A stretch of 64,000 nucleotides of DNA, taken from assembly GCA_963728995.1 (NCBI GenBank), contig CAVSMD010000006.1, forward strand, positions 372,001 to 436,000, given 5' to 3'. Position numbers and translations under genes: made by a program. The notes under the pieces were generated by a model. The model was given only the letters and a program-made list of their open reading frames with translations, was not told where the DNA came from and did no database searches. The DNA comes from FEN-1219 sp963728995 (GTDB lineage: Bacteria; Pseudomonadota; Gammaproteobacteria; Steroidobacterales; Rariloculaceae). This document shows positions 26,980 to 35,223 of this stretch, in pieces (positions within the stretch are counted from its first letter, which is position 1; each line of letters begins with the position of its first letter).

Positions 26980-29406
26980 ATGGGCGCGTTCGTGCGAGAC
27001 GTTCGGCTGGCCTTCAGAGTGCTCGCGAAGACGCCGGGGTACACGGCGCTTTCCATCGTCACGATCGCGTTCGGTATCGGCGCGAGCACTGCGGTGTTCA
27101 GCATGGTGAACGGCGTTTTGCTCCGTCCGCTGCCGTTCAACACGCAGGGTACGCTGATTCGCATTCTCCAGCCGTCGGTGACGTCGGCCGATGCGCTGCT
27201 CTCGACGCCGGAGATAAAGGACTACCGAACACAGGTTCCCGAGCTCGCCGATTTCTCCGAGTATCACTCGATGGCATTCGAGTACTACGGGCGCGGCGAT
27301 CCACAGCGCGTGCAGACCGGCGTCGTCTCCGATGGCTTCTTCGACATGATTGGCGTGCAACCGCTCCTCGGCCGCACGTTCCGGCCCGGCGAGGAGGCCG
27401 TCGGCGCGCCGCCCGTGGTCCTCGTGAGCTACAAGTATTGGCGGAACGAGCTCGGCGCGGATCCGGATATCGTCGGCCAGACCTTCACCATGAACGACCG
27501 TGTGCACACCATCGTCGGCGTGCTGCCTTCGCTGCCCGGCTATCCGAACGACAACGACATCTGGATGCCGGCCGGCGCGTGTCCGTTTCGATCGTCGCCG
27601 GACATGCTGAACAATCGCAGCGGGCGCATGCTGCGCGCGTTCGCGGTTCTGAAGCCCGGCGTCACCGTCGAGGCGGCGACGAAGAGCATTCAACGCGTTT
27701 CGACGCGCCTCCACGAGGAGTACCCGGCCGATTACCCGGAAGGCCTCAAGCTGCACGTGGAGACTGCGACGGTCCGCGAGGACACGACGGCGCAGTCCCG
27801 TCCGCTCCTGTACACGCTGCTGGCGACGGGCGCATTCGTGCTCGTCATCGCCGCGGCGAACTTCGCGAACCTCGTGCTGTTGCGGCAGATGACTCGCGGC
27901 CGGGAGATGGCGCTGCGCGCGGCACTCGGGGCAAGCGCCGGCCGACTGTTCCGGACCATCGCCACCGAGAGTCTGTGCGTCACCTTGCTTGGTGGCGCGC
28001 TCGGCGTGGGCATTGCCTACGCGGCGCTCGATCTGTTGCGCTCGCTCGCGATGCGCGTGACGCCGCGCGGCGAGGAGATCGCAATCGATCCGAACGTGCT
28101 AACGTTTGCCGTGGCTGCGAGCATCGTGGTGGGCCTCGCGGCGGCGCTGCTGCCCTTGCGAAGACACGACGGGAGCCTCAACGACGCGCTGCGCCAGGCG
28201 GGGACCAATGCGACGCCTGCGCGGGGTGAATGGCGCATCCGCGGTGCGCTCGTGCTGGTGCAGGTGGCCGTCGCCTGCATGGTGCTCGTCGGGGCCGGTC
28301 TCGTGACTCGCAGCTTGATCAACCTCGAGGCCGTCGCCGGAGGCTTCGACCTGCGCAACGTCATGACGGCGCGCGTCGATCTGAACTGGACGCAGTACAC
28401 CAACAACGCGCAGATAGTGGCATTCGGTGATCGGCTGCTGGCGAGGCTACGCGAGTCACCGGGCGTCGTCGCGGCATCGCTATCGAGCAACTTTCCGCTG
28501 AACGCCGGCTCGCCGCGGAGCCTGGTGTTCCGGATTCGCGGCGAGGACGTCTCTCCCGAGCGGCTGGAGCAGCAGCGATCGAACGCGACGATCGTGAGCG
28601 ACGGCTACTTCGAGGCCGCCGGAGTCCCGATCTTGCGGGGCCGCGGCTTCGACGCCACGGATCGCGACCGAGCGAGCCGAGTGGTCGTGGTGAGCGCGCG
28701 CCTGGCCAGGACGTTCTTCGACGGCGATCCTCTCGGGCGGCAGATCTCGTGGGATGGCGGCACGAACTGGGCCACGATCGTCGGCGTGGCCGGGGACGTT
28801 CGCATGAATGGTCTCTCGGACGATGTCAGCGACCAGATCTATGGGCCGTTGCCGATGTTCCCCGTCAGCGACATCCGGGTCCTCGTTCGCATGCAGGGCG
28901 ACCCATCGTTTGCCGCGACGCTCGTGCAAGACCTCGTGCGCGAGATCGACGACAAGCAACCCGTGACGTCCATCCAAACACTCGAGCAGCTGCGCGGGGC
29001 ACACCTCATTGCGCCGCGCGTGACGACCGTGCTGCTCGTGTCCTTCGGTCTGCTCGCGCTTGCGATCACGGCGGCCGGCCTGATCGGCGTGGTAGGACAG
29101 TCCGTGAGTCAGCGCACCACGGAAATCGGCATTCGTGTGGCGCTCGGTGCGCGCGCGCCGCAAGTGCTGTGGTCCGTGCTGCGCAGCGTCACGGTCGTCA
29201 TCGTGGCGGGCATCGGCATCGGGCTCGTCGGGGCGCTGTTTGCGGCGCGGCTCGTCGGCAGCCTGCTCTATGCCGTGGCGCCCGTGGACGTCATCACCTA
29301 TGCCAGCGTTGGCGTCGCGTTGCTCGCGATCGCACTGCTCGCTTGCCTCATCGCGGCGCGCCAAGCGCTGGCCGTCGAGCCCATGGTGGCGCTACGAAGC
29401 GAATGA
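26980..29406 (+). CDS. FtsX/MacB-type ABC transporter permease (ADOP family)
   Basis: An 808-residue inner-membrane permease of the acidobacterial-type duplicated permease family. Residues 1-60 hold the first helix (YTALSIVTIAFGIGASTAVF) followed by a MacB-like periplasmic domain, three helices near residues 280-390, then a second periplasmic domain and three C-terminal helices ending VDVITYASVGVALLAIALLA and the FtsX-type tail EPMVALRSE. Such permeases need an ATP-binding subunit, and none is adjacent. ATG 26980 fits the upstream GGGGAG better than GTG 26977. The frame is intact. Substrate unknown. Confidence 0.88.
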   Translation: MGAFVRDVRLAFRVLAKTPGYTALSIVTIAFGIGASTAVFSMVNGVLLRPLPFNTQGTLIRILQPSVTSADALLSTPEIKDYRTQVPELADFSEYHSMAFEYYGRGDPQRVQTGVVSDGFFDMIGVQPLLGRTFRPGEEAVGAPPVVLVSYKYWRNELGADPDIVGQTFTMNDRVHTIVGVLPSLPGYPNDNDIWMPAGACPFRSSPDMLNNRSGRMLRAFAVLKPGVTVEAATKSIQRVSTRLHEEYPADYPEGLKLHVETATVREDTTAQSRPLLYTLLATGAFVLVIAAANFANLVLLRQMTRGREMALRAALGASAGRLFRTIATESLCVTLLGGALGVGIAYAALDLLRSLAMRVTPRGEEIAIDPNVLTFAVAASIVVGLAAALLPLRRHDGSLNDALRQAGTNATPARGEWRIRGALVLVQVAVACMVLVGAGLVTRSLINLEAVAGGFDLRNVMTARVDLNWTQYTNNAQIVAFGDRLLARLRESPGVVAASLSSNFPLNAGSPRSLVFRIRGEDVSPERLEQQRSNATIVSDGYFEAAGVPILRGRGFDATDRDRASRVVVVSARLARTFFDGDPLGRQISWDGGTNWATIVGVAGDVRMNGLSDDVSDQIYGPLPMFPVSDIRVLVRMQGDPSFAATLVQDLVREIDDKQPVTSIQTLEQLRGAHLIAPRVTTVLLVSFGLLALAITAAGLIGVVGQSVSQRTTEIGIRVALGARAPQVLWSVLRSVTVVIVAGIGIGLVGALFAARLVGSLLYAVAPVDVITYASVGVALLAIALLACLIAARQALAVEPMVALRSE

Positions 29407-29505
29407 GTGGCCTCTGGGGCGCGGCTGGGGAGCGGCCTTGCTTGACCGCAGTCACGGTGTCTGAATATAGACTGCGGAAGCAACATCACGGAGCCTGAGG
29501 ACACG

Positions 29506-30129
29506 ATGAAACTCTACAACGCCAATTTCTCTCCAAACTGCCTGCGGGTGCGCGCGGTGATCTTCGAGCTCGGCGCCGACGTCGAGATCGTGGACGTCGA
29601 CGTATTCGGCGGCGGCACGAAGACGCCCGAGTATCTGGCGATCAACCCCAACGGGAAAGTGCCGGCGTTCGTCGACGGGGATCTATCGCTGTTCGAGTCG
29701 CGCGCGATCAATGCTTATCTCGCGAGCCTGGATCCGCGTCGCCGCCTGTACCCGGAGAATCTCAAGAAACGCGCGATCGTCGACCAGTGGTCGTACTGGC
29801 AGGCCATTCATCTCGGCCCGTCGAGCCAGAAGCTTGCGTTCGAGAAAGTGCTGAAGGAACGCTTCGGCCGCGGCAAACCGGACCAGAACGTGATCGCCGC
29901 CGAGTCGAAGGAAACGACGAAGCTGCTCGGCGTGCTCGACGCGAGCCTCTCGGGACGCGAGTGGGTCGCGGGCGATTTGAGCATCGTCGACTTCGCCGTC
30001 GCGAGCACGCTCACGCGGCGTCGGGAGGCCGGTATCGACCTCGCCGAGTTTCCGAACGTGGCCGCGTGGATCGACCGGCTCGAGTCGCGCGAGTCGTGGC
30101 GCCGTGCCGTCGAGCCCATGCCGCACTGA
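29506..30129 (+). CDS. glutathione S-transferase family protein
   Basis: A 207-residue soluble GST. The thioredoxin-like N-terminal domain has the possible catalytic Ser in NANFSPNCLRVRAV, the cis-Pro motif NGKVPAFVDGD and the glutathione-contacting LFESRAINAYL. The helical C-terminal domain includes the SIVDFAVASTL folding motif. The RBS region GGAGCCTGAGGAC precedes the ATG. It is a single gene between the permease and tRNA-Leu; substrate cannot be inferred. Confidence 0.88.
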   Translation: MKLYNANFSPNCLRVRAVIFELGADVEIVDVDVFGGGTKTPEYLAINPNGKVPAFVDGDLSLFESRAINAYLASLDPRRRLYPENLKKRAIVDQWSYWQAIHLGPSSQKLAFEKVLKERFGRGKPDQNVIAAESKETTKLLGVLDASLSGREWVAGDLSIVDFAVASTLTRRREAGIDLAEFPNVAAWIDRLESRESWRRAVEPMPH

Positions 30130-30177
30130 GCCGCGGCGCCGCGCCGGGGATCGGCAGAGTCCAAAAGAAAGATCGGG

Positions 30178-30264
30178 TGGTGCCGGGAGAGGGACTTGAA
30201 CCCACACTCTGTTTCCAGAACCGGATTTTGAGTCCGGCGCGTCTACCAATTCCGCCATCCCGGC
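30178..30264 (-). tRNA. tRNA-Leu (anticodon CAA)
   Basis: Reading leftwards from 30264 the sequence forms a class II tRNA: acceptor arm GCCGGGA paired with TCCCGGC, D-arm with GGTAGACGC, anticodon stem CCGGA/TCCGG with loop CTCAAAA (anticodon CAA, decoding UUG), a long variable arm, T-loop GTTCAAGTCC, and an encoded CCA end at 30178-30180. The type II variable arm and the GACGC D-arm identify leucine. Confidence 0.95.
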
Positions 30265-30398
30265 GACGCTAGCCCGCCGCTCGAACGCAACCATGGGCTT
30301 GGCGCGGCGCGGCGGGCGCTCAGTGTGCCAAAAGAGGCCGGCGTTGCGCCAGCTTGCGCGACCCTTTCGGCCGGCTTCGCATCTAAGTTAACGAGCCC

Positions 30399-30983
30399 AT
30401 GCCGAAACCACTGCCCCAAGTCGACGCCCTCCTGCTCGCCCGCGCGCAAAGCGGTGACCGAGCGGCCCACACGGAGCTCTACGAGCTATTTGCGGGCATC
30501 GTGTTCACGCTGGCCCGCCGGATGCTCGCCTCGCGGGCCGCGGCCGAGGACGTCTTGCAGGACACGTTCATCGAGGTCTTTCGCAAGATCGGCGGGTATC
30601 GCGGCGAGGCGGAGCTCGGCTTCTGGGTGAAGCGCATCGCGATCAACAAGTGCCTCATGCAATTGCGCTCCGGTTGGCGGTCGCGTCGCTGCGACGACGG
30701 CGAAGACATCTTGACGACGGAGCCTGCACGCGTGGCCGCGCTCGACGATCAGATCGCGCTCGAGCGCGCGCTCGACGCGCTGCCCGCCACGGCGCGCATC
30801 GTCGTCTGGCTGCACGACGTCGAAGGGCATACGCACAAGGAGATCGGCGCGATGATGGGTTACACGACGAGTTTTTCCAAGTCGCAGCTGGCGCGCGCGC
30901 ACGAGCGTTTACGCACCTTGCTGACGGCCGATGAGGAAGAGAGTGAAGCAGAGCTATGCGACCCCGTACTGAAGACTTGCTAG
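30399..30983 (+). CDS. ECF-type RNA polymerase sigma factor
   Basis: A 194-residue sigma-70 family protein of extracytoplasmic-function size. Region 2 covers about residues 25-85 (ASRAAAEDVLQDTFIEVFRK, then GFWVKRIAINKCLMQL) and region 4 about residues 120-180 (HDVEGHTHKEIGAMMGYTTS and SQLARAHERLRTLL). The next gene begins 28 bases before its stop and encodes a one-helix membrane protein, the usual sigma/anti-sigma arrangement. It should direct RNA polymerase to an envelope or redox stress regulon; the target promoter is not visible. Confidence 0.9.
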   Translation: MPKPLPQVDALLLARAQSGDRAAHTELYELFAGIVFTLARRMLASRAAAEDVLQDTFIEVFRKIGGYRGEAELGFWVKRIAINKCLMQLRSGWRSRRCDDGEDILTTEPARVAALDDQIALERALDALPATARIVVWLHDVEGHTHKEIGAMMGYTTSFSKSQLARAHERLRTLLTADEEESEAELCDPVLKTC

Positions 30984-31603
30984 CGATTCGCGACGGCGAG
31001 CCGCTCGACGCGCAGGCGCGCGCGGCGATCGAATCGTCGCCCATGCATGGACGCGAGGTGGAACGCCTGCGCGGCGTGCGCAACGCGCTGCGGGCGTTGC
31101 CGGCATTCGAGCCGCCGCCCGGCGTTCTGGCATGTGTGCTCCAAGCGAAAGAGGTCGACGCGCGCTCGCGTGGCCGATGGTGGCGTCTGGCGGCGGGGGC
31201 CGGCGTGGCGGCCGCCGTGGCGACGGCGGCGATCGTCTATGTGACGACCGGTGACGGCGTGAAGCGCGCGCCGGCGCCGCCGACCGGCGTCGTAGACCGC
31301 ACGATCGGCCTTCCGTCCGTCGCGACCAGTCCAGCGTCGTACGTGTCGCTCACGGAGGAGTCCGCGAGGCTGGAGCAAATTCTTGCGGCGCTGCCCGCTC
31401 GGCGCCCCGTGGTCATGGGCTCCACGGCGAGCACGATCGCCGGGCTCGAGGATCGCATCGCGCTCGTCGACGAGCAGCTCTCGTACGGCGCCGCCGACAA
31501 AGTCCCGGCGCCGCAGCAGGTGGCGCTGTGGAGCGACCGCGTCGAGCTCATGAATGCCTTGGTGAACGTGCGGCTCGCGCAGGCGCAGTCGAACGGCTAC
31601 TGA
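30956..31603 (+). CDS. membrane-anchored protein, probable anti-sigma factor
   Basis: A 215-residue protein with a cytoplasmic N-terminal part of about 80 residues, one membrane helix (LAAGAGVAAAVATAAIVYV) and a periplasmic domain of about 110 residues. The N-terminus (TEDLLAIRDGEPLDAQARAA) resembles short zinc-free anti-sigma helices, but I see no clear ASD/HxxxCxxC motif. The strong overlap with the ECF sigma gene and the topology make an anti-sigma role likely. The periplasmic part holds a possible coiled coil (GLEDRIALVDEQLSYGAADK). No named family recognised. Confidence 0.65.
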   Translation: MRPRTEDLLAIRDGEPLDAQARAAIESSPMHGREVERLRGVRNALRALPAFEPPPGVLACVLQAKEVDARSRGRWWRLAAGAGVAAAVATAAIVYVTTGDGVKRAPAPPTGVVDRTIGLPSVATSPASYVSLTEESARLEQILAALPARRPVVMGSTASTIAGLEDRIALVDEQLSYGAADKVPAPQQVALWSDRVELMNALVNVRLAQAQSNGY

Positions 31604-31627
31604 CTCGAGATCCATCGGAGCACCCTC

Positions 31628-32617
31628 ATGACCCGTCATGCACGAGCCCTGACCCCCGCGGCGCTGACGCTGCTCACCGTGTGCGCACCGGCCGCATTTG
31701 CCCAGCAGCAGGGCGCTCAGCAGGGCGCTCAGCGCGCGGCGCGCGAGGTGGCTCAAGCCCAGCAAGCCCAGCAAGCGCAGAGCCAGGGGCGGCAGGCCGA
31801 GCAAGGCGCCCAGGCCGACACGCAACGCGACGAGCTTAGGCGCGAGCTCGCGCAAGCGCGCGAGAATCTCGAGGCCGCGGCGCGCGAGGTGGCCAGGCTG
31901 TCGTCGCAGATGGTCGGTCCGGTCCTCAAGGGCGTCGGCCAACGATTCCCATTCGCTGGGCGACCCATGCTCGGCATCGCGATCGAGGATACCGAGCTCG
32001 GCGCGCGCGTGAAGGGTGTCACGCCGAACGGACCGGGCGCCGACGCCGGGCTCATGGTCGGCGACACCATCGTCGCGATCGACGGGGCGGAGCTCGCGCC
32101 GACGCCGGCCGCCGGCGCCGAGCGCCAATCGCCGTCGCAGCTGCTGATCGGCCAGATGTCGAACGTGAAGGCGGGCGACGAGGTGGAGCTGCGCGTGCTG
32201 CGCGACGGCGATTACCGTCCCGTGAAGGTCAAAGCGCGCGAGCAATCGTTCGACGTCTTCGCAAATCCGGCCGCCGGTGTCGTGCGGCTGCCGGGGTTTA
32301 CCGGCGCCTGGCCGGAGGCGCTGTGGCGGCGCAGTGCCTGGAGCGACCTGCAGCTCGCGGAGCTGAGCCCGGGGCTCGGCGAGTACTTCGGCACGAACGA
32401 AGGGTTGCTCGTGGTGCGTGCGCCGAAGAGCGCGAGCGTCGCGCTGCAAGACGGCGACGTGATTCTCGAGATCGGCGGCCGTAGGCCCACGTCGCCCGAG
32501 CACGCCATGCGGATCCTCGGGAGCTTCGAGCCCGGTGAGACGCTACGGGTCACCGTCATGCGGCACAAGAAGCGCGAGACGCTCGAGGGCAAGATCCCAA
32601 CCGAGTCGCAGCATTGA
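31628..32617 (+). CDS. exported double-PDZ protein
   Basis: A 329-residue periplasmic protein with a signal peptide (PAALTLLTVCAPAAFA) and a Gln/Ala-rich coiled-coil segment of residues 26-85 built on near-perfect DNA repeats (CAGGGCGCTCAG and GCCCAGCAA units). PDZ-1 covers about residues 115-210 (LGIAIEDTELGARVKGVTPN) and PDZ-2 about residues 240-320 (GLLVVRAPKSASVALQDGDV). It has no protease domain. It follows the anti-sigma-like gene by 25 bases, so it may sense misfolded outer-membrane proteins or act as scaffold for regulated proteolysis of the anti-sigma factor (inference). Confidence 0.75.
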   Translation: MTRHARALTPAALTLLTVCAPAAFAQQQGAQQGAQRAAREVAQAQQAQQAQSQGRQAEQGAQADTQRDELRRELAQARENLEAAAREVARLSSQMVGPVLKGVGQRFPFAGRPMLGIAIEDTELGARVKGVTPNGPGADAGLMVGDTIVAIDGAELAPTPAAGAERQSPSQLLIGQMSNVKAGDEVELRVLRDGDYRPVKVKAREQSFDVFANPAAGVVRLPGFTGAWPEALWRRSAWSDLQLAELSPGLGEYFGTNEGLLVVRAPKSASVALQDGDVILEIGGRRPTSPEHAMRILGSFEPGETLRVTVMRHKKRETLEGKIPTESQH

Positions 32618-32635
32618 CGCTAGAATTCCGCTCCG

Positions 32636-33685
32636 ATGCGTCGGAGCGAATTCCATTTCGAGCTGCCCGATGAGCTCATAGCCCAAGCGCCGCTGTCCGC
32701 ACGCAGTGCGAGTCGCTTGCTCGTGCTCGACGGGTCCACCGGCACGGTTGGCGACAGGATGTTCGGCGATTTACCCACTTTGCTGCAGCGCGGCGATCTG
32801 CTCGTGCTCAACGACACGCGGGTATTGCCCGCGCGGCTGCTCGCCCGCAAGCCGAGCGGCGGTCGCGTCGAGCTGCTGCTCGAGCGCGCGCTCGGGCCGC
32901 GCCGGGCGCTGATGCAGCTGAAGGCCAGCCACAAACCGCCGGCCGACAGCGAGCTTGAGTTGCCGGACGGGGCGCGGGCGCGCGTGATCGGCCGCCACGG
33001 CTCGATGTTCGAGCTCGACTTCGACCGCGACCTGATTCCGCTGCTCGAGGCGCACGGTCAGATCCCCTTGCCGCCGTACATCGCGCGCGCAGCCGAGGCG
33101 GCCGACCGCGAGCGCTACCAGACCGTGTTCGCGCGGGCGCCCGGCGCCGTCGCGGCGCCCACGGCGGGCTTACACTTCGATCGACCGATGCTCGAAGGGC
33201 TGGCGGCCCGCGGCGTGGAGCGAGCGTTTTTGACGCTGCACGTCGGCGCGGGTACGTTCGCGCCGGTTCGGACCGAGCGGATCGAGGATCACGAGCTGCA
33301 TGCGGAATGGCTGGAGGTGTCGGCAGAGACGTGCGCGGCCGTCGAGCGCTGTCGCGCCGCTGGCGGGCGCGTGGTGGCCGTCGGCACGACGAGCGTCCGG
33401 GCGCTCGAAACGGCCGCGCGCGGCGGCGAGCTCCGGCCGTTCGCCGGGGACAGTCGCCTGTTCATTCATCCTGGGTTCGAGTTTCGCGTGGTCGATGCCA
33501 TGGTGACGAATTTTCATTTGCCCGAGTCGTCGCTGCTGATGCTCGTGTGCGCCTTCGCGGGCCGGGAGGCCACCCTGGCGGCCTATCGGCACGCCGTCGC
33601 GCAGCGCTATCGGTTCTTCAGCTACGGCGACGCCATGCTCGTCACGCCGACTCGCGCCGTGCGCGCCCACGCGAATGCGCTTTGA
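32636..33685 (+). CDS. queA: S-adenosylmethionine:tRNA ribosyltransferase-isomerase
   Basis: Converts preQ1 in tRNA to epoxyqueuosine using the ribosyl part of SAM. The 349-residue protein has the signatures FELPDELIAQ, LLVLNDTRVLPARLLARK, TVFARAPGAVAAPTAGLHFD and FLTLHVGAGTFAPV, then AVGTTSVRALET and TNFHLPESSLLMLVCAF. The frame is intact. Its end overlaps tgt by 11 bases, the standard queA-tgt pairing for queuosine synthesis. Confidence 0.96.
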   Translation: MRRSEFHFELPDELIAQAPLSARSASRLLVLDGSTGTVGDRMFGDLPTLLQRGDLLVLNDTRVLPARLLARKPSGGRVELLLERALGPRRALMQLKASHKPPADSELELPDGARARVIGRHGSMFELDFDRDLIPLLEAHGQIPLPPYIARAAEAADRERYQTVFARAPGAVAAPTAGLHFDRPMLEGLAARGVERAFLTLHVGAGTFAPVRTERIEDHELHAEWLEVSAETCAAVERCRAAGGRVVAVGTTSVRALETAARGGELRPFAGDSRLFIHPGFEFRVVDAMVTNFHLPESSLLMLVCAFAGREATLAAYRHAVAQRYRFFSYGDAMLVTPTRAVRAHANAL

Positions 33686-34802
33686 GCTGCTGCATCGAGA
33701 CGGCGGCGCCCGTCGCGGCCGCCTCGCGTTTCGTCGCGGCGTGATCGACACGCCGGCGTTCATGCCGGTCGGGACGTACGGCAGCGTGAAAGCCATGACA
33801 CCCGAGGAGCTCGAAGCGCTCGGCGCGCAGATCATCCTCGGCAACACGTTCCATCTGTTGCTGCGCCCCGGGATCGACGTGATCCGCGCGCACGGCGGCT
33901 TGCACCGGTTCACGCACTGGCAGCGACCGATTCTGACGGACTCCGGCGGTTTTCAGGTATGGAGCCTGAAGAGCCTGCGCAAGATCACGGAGGCGGGCGT
34001 GGAATTTCGCTCGCCGGTGAACGGCGACCTGATCGAGCTGACGCCCGAGCGATCGATCGAGATGCAGCATGCGCTCGGTGCCGACATCGTGATGGTGTTC
34101 GACGAGTGCACGACGTACCCGGCCGATCACGAGACGGCACGCGACTCGATGCAACGATCGCTGCGCTGGGCGAAACGCAGCCGCGCCGCCTTCGACGAGC
34201 GCAAGCATGGCACCGGCAGCGACGCCGCGCTGTTCGGCATCGTGCAGGGCGGCGTGCATCACGCCTTGCGCAAGGAGTCGCTTGCCGGCCTGATCGAGCT
34301 CAACTTCCCGGGCTATGCGCTCGGCGGCCTCGCCGTCGGCGAGCCCGAGGAGGAGCGGCTGGCCGTGCTCGAGGGGCTGATGCCGGAGCTGCCGGTGGAG
34401 CGGCCACGCTATCTCATGGGCGTGGGCACGCCTGCGGACCTCGTCAAGGCCGTGGGCCGCGGCATGGACATGTTCGACTGCGTGATACCGACGCGCCACG
34501 CGCGCAACGGGCAGTTGTTCACGAGCGAAGGCCCCCTGAACATCCGTAACAGCCGGTTTCAGGCGGACACGGGGCCGATCGATCCCCGCTGTGAGTGCTA
34601 CGCGTGTCGTCACTACTCGCGCTCGTACCTGCGGCACCTGCAGCAGTGCAACGAGATCCTCGGCGCGCGGCTCGCCACGATTCACAACCTGCACTACTAC
34701 CTCGCCCTCATGGCCCGCATGCGCTCGGGTATAGAGGCGGGGCAGTTCGCGGCCGTCGCGGCGGCCGAGCTCGAGACCGCGGCCGCGGGGGCTATGTCAT
34801 AA
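33675..34802 (+). CDS. tgt: tRNA-guanine transglycosylase
   Basis: Exchanges guanine-34 of GUN tRNAs for preQ1. The 375-residue protein shows LGNTFHLLLRPG, DSGGFQVWSL with the catalytic Asp, the second Asp in FDECTTYP, the substrate segment MGVGTPADLVKAVGRGMDMF, PTRHARNGQLFT, and the zinc site CECYACRHYSRSYLRH with its downstream His. The frame is intact. It is followed by yajC and secD as in many gammaproteobacteria. Confidence 0.96.
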   Translation: MRFELLHRDGGARRGRLAFRRGVIDTPAFMPVGTYGSVKAMTPEELEALGAQIILGNTFHLLLRPGIDVIRAHGGLHRFTHWQRPILTDSGGFQVWSLKSLRKITEAGVEFRSPVNGDLIELTPERSIEMQHALGADIVMVFDECTTYPADHETARDSMQRSLRWAKRSRAAFDERKHGTGSDAALFGIVQGGVHHALRKESLAGLIELNFPGYALGGLAVGEPEEERLAVLEGLMPELPVERPRYLMGVGTPADLVKAVGRGMDMFDCVIPTRHARNGQLFTSEGPLNIRNSRFQADTGPIDPRCECYACRHYSRSYLRHLQQCNEILGARLATIHNLHYYLALMARMRSGIEAGQFAAVAAAELETAAAGAMS

Positions 34803-34860
34803 TGCCGAGCATTCGCGGAATTCCCGCGCTAGGCTAGCCGTTTACGAGACTGGATCGACC

Positions 34861-35202
34861 ATGGAATCACTACTGCGCCTATTCATCAGCGACGCGGCTG
34901 CCCAGACGGCGGCCCCGAGCAGCGCCAGCCCCATCAGCGCGTTGCTGCTGCCGGTTCTGCTCATCGTCGTCTTCTATTTCCTGCTGATTCGTCCGCAGCA
35001 AAAGAAGCAGAAGGAGCATCGCCAGATGGTCGAAACGCTGGCCGTCGGCAGCGAAATCGTCACGGGAGGAGGCGTGCTCGGCAAGGTCATGGACCTCGGC
35101 GAGCAGTTCGTCACGGTCGAGGTGGCCCATGGCGTCCAAGTCAAAGTGCAGCGCCATTCGATCGCGGCCGTGTTGCCGAAAGACACGCTGAAGCACGCCT
35201 AG
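34861..35202 (+). CDS. yajC: preprotein translocase subunit YajC
   Basis: A 113-residue single-pass membrane protein of the holo-translocase. A short N-terminal segment precedes the helix ALLLPVLLIVVFYFLLIRPQ, followed by the strongly conserved QQKKQKEHRQMVETLAVGSE and GGVLGKVMDLGEQFVTVEVA. It lies between tgt and secD, 21 bases before the secD start, and is probably cotranscribed with both. Confidence 0.95.
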   Translation: MESLLRLFISDAAAQTAAPSSASPISALLLPVLLIVVFYFLLIRPQQKKQKEHRQMVETLAVGSEIVTGGGVLGKVMDLGEQFVTVEVAHGVQVKVQRHSIAAVLPKDTLKHA

Positions 35203-35223
35203 CGCTCCGGACGCATCACCGCC

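Noticed and set aside
30178..30264. tRNA-Leu as an integration site for a genomic island
   Set aside because: The tRNA 3' end is intact but I see no direct repeat of it within the window and no integrase beside it.
30265..30330. GC-rich inverted repeat beside tRNA-Leu as a terminator for the sigma operon
   Set aside because: It lies upstream of both divergent genes, so it cannot terminate either; no T-run is present.
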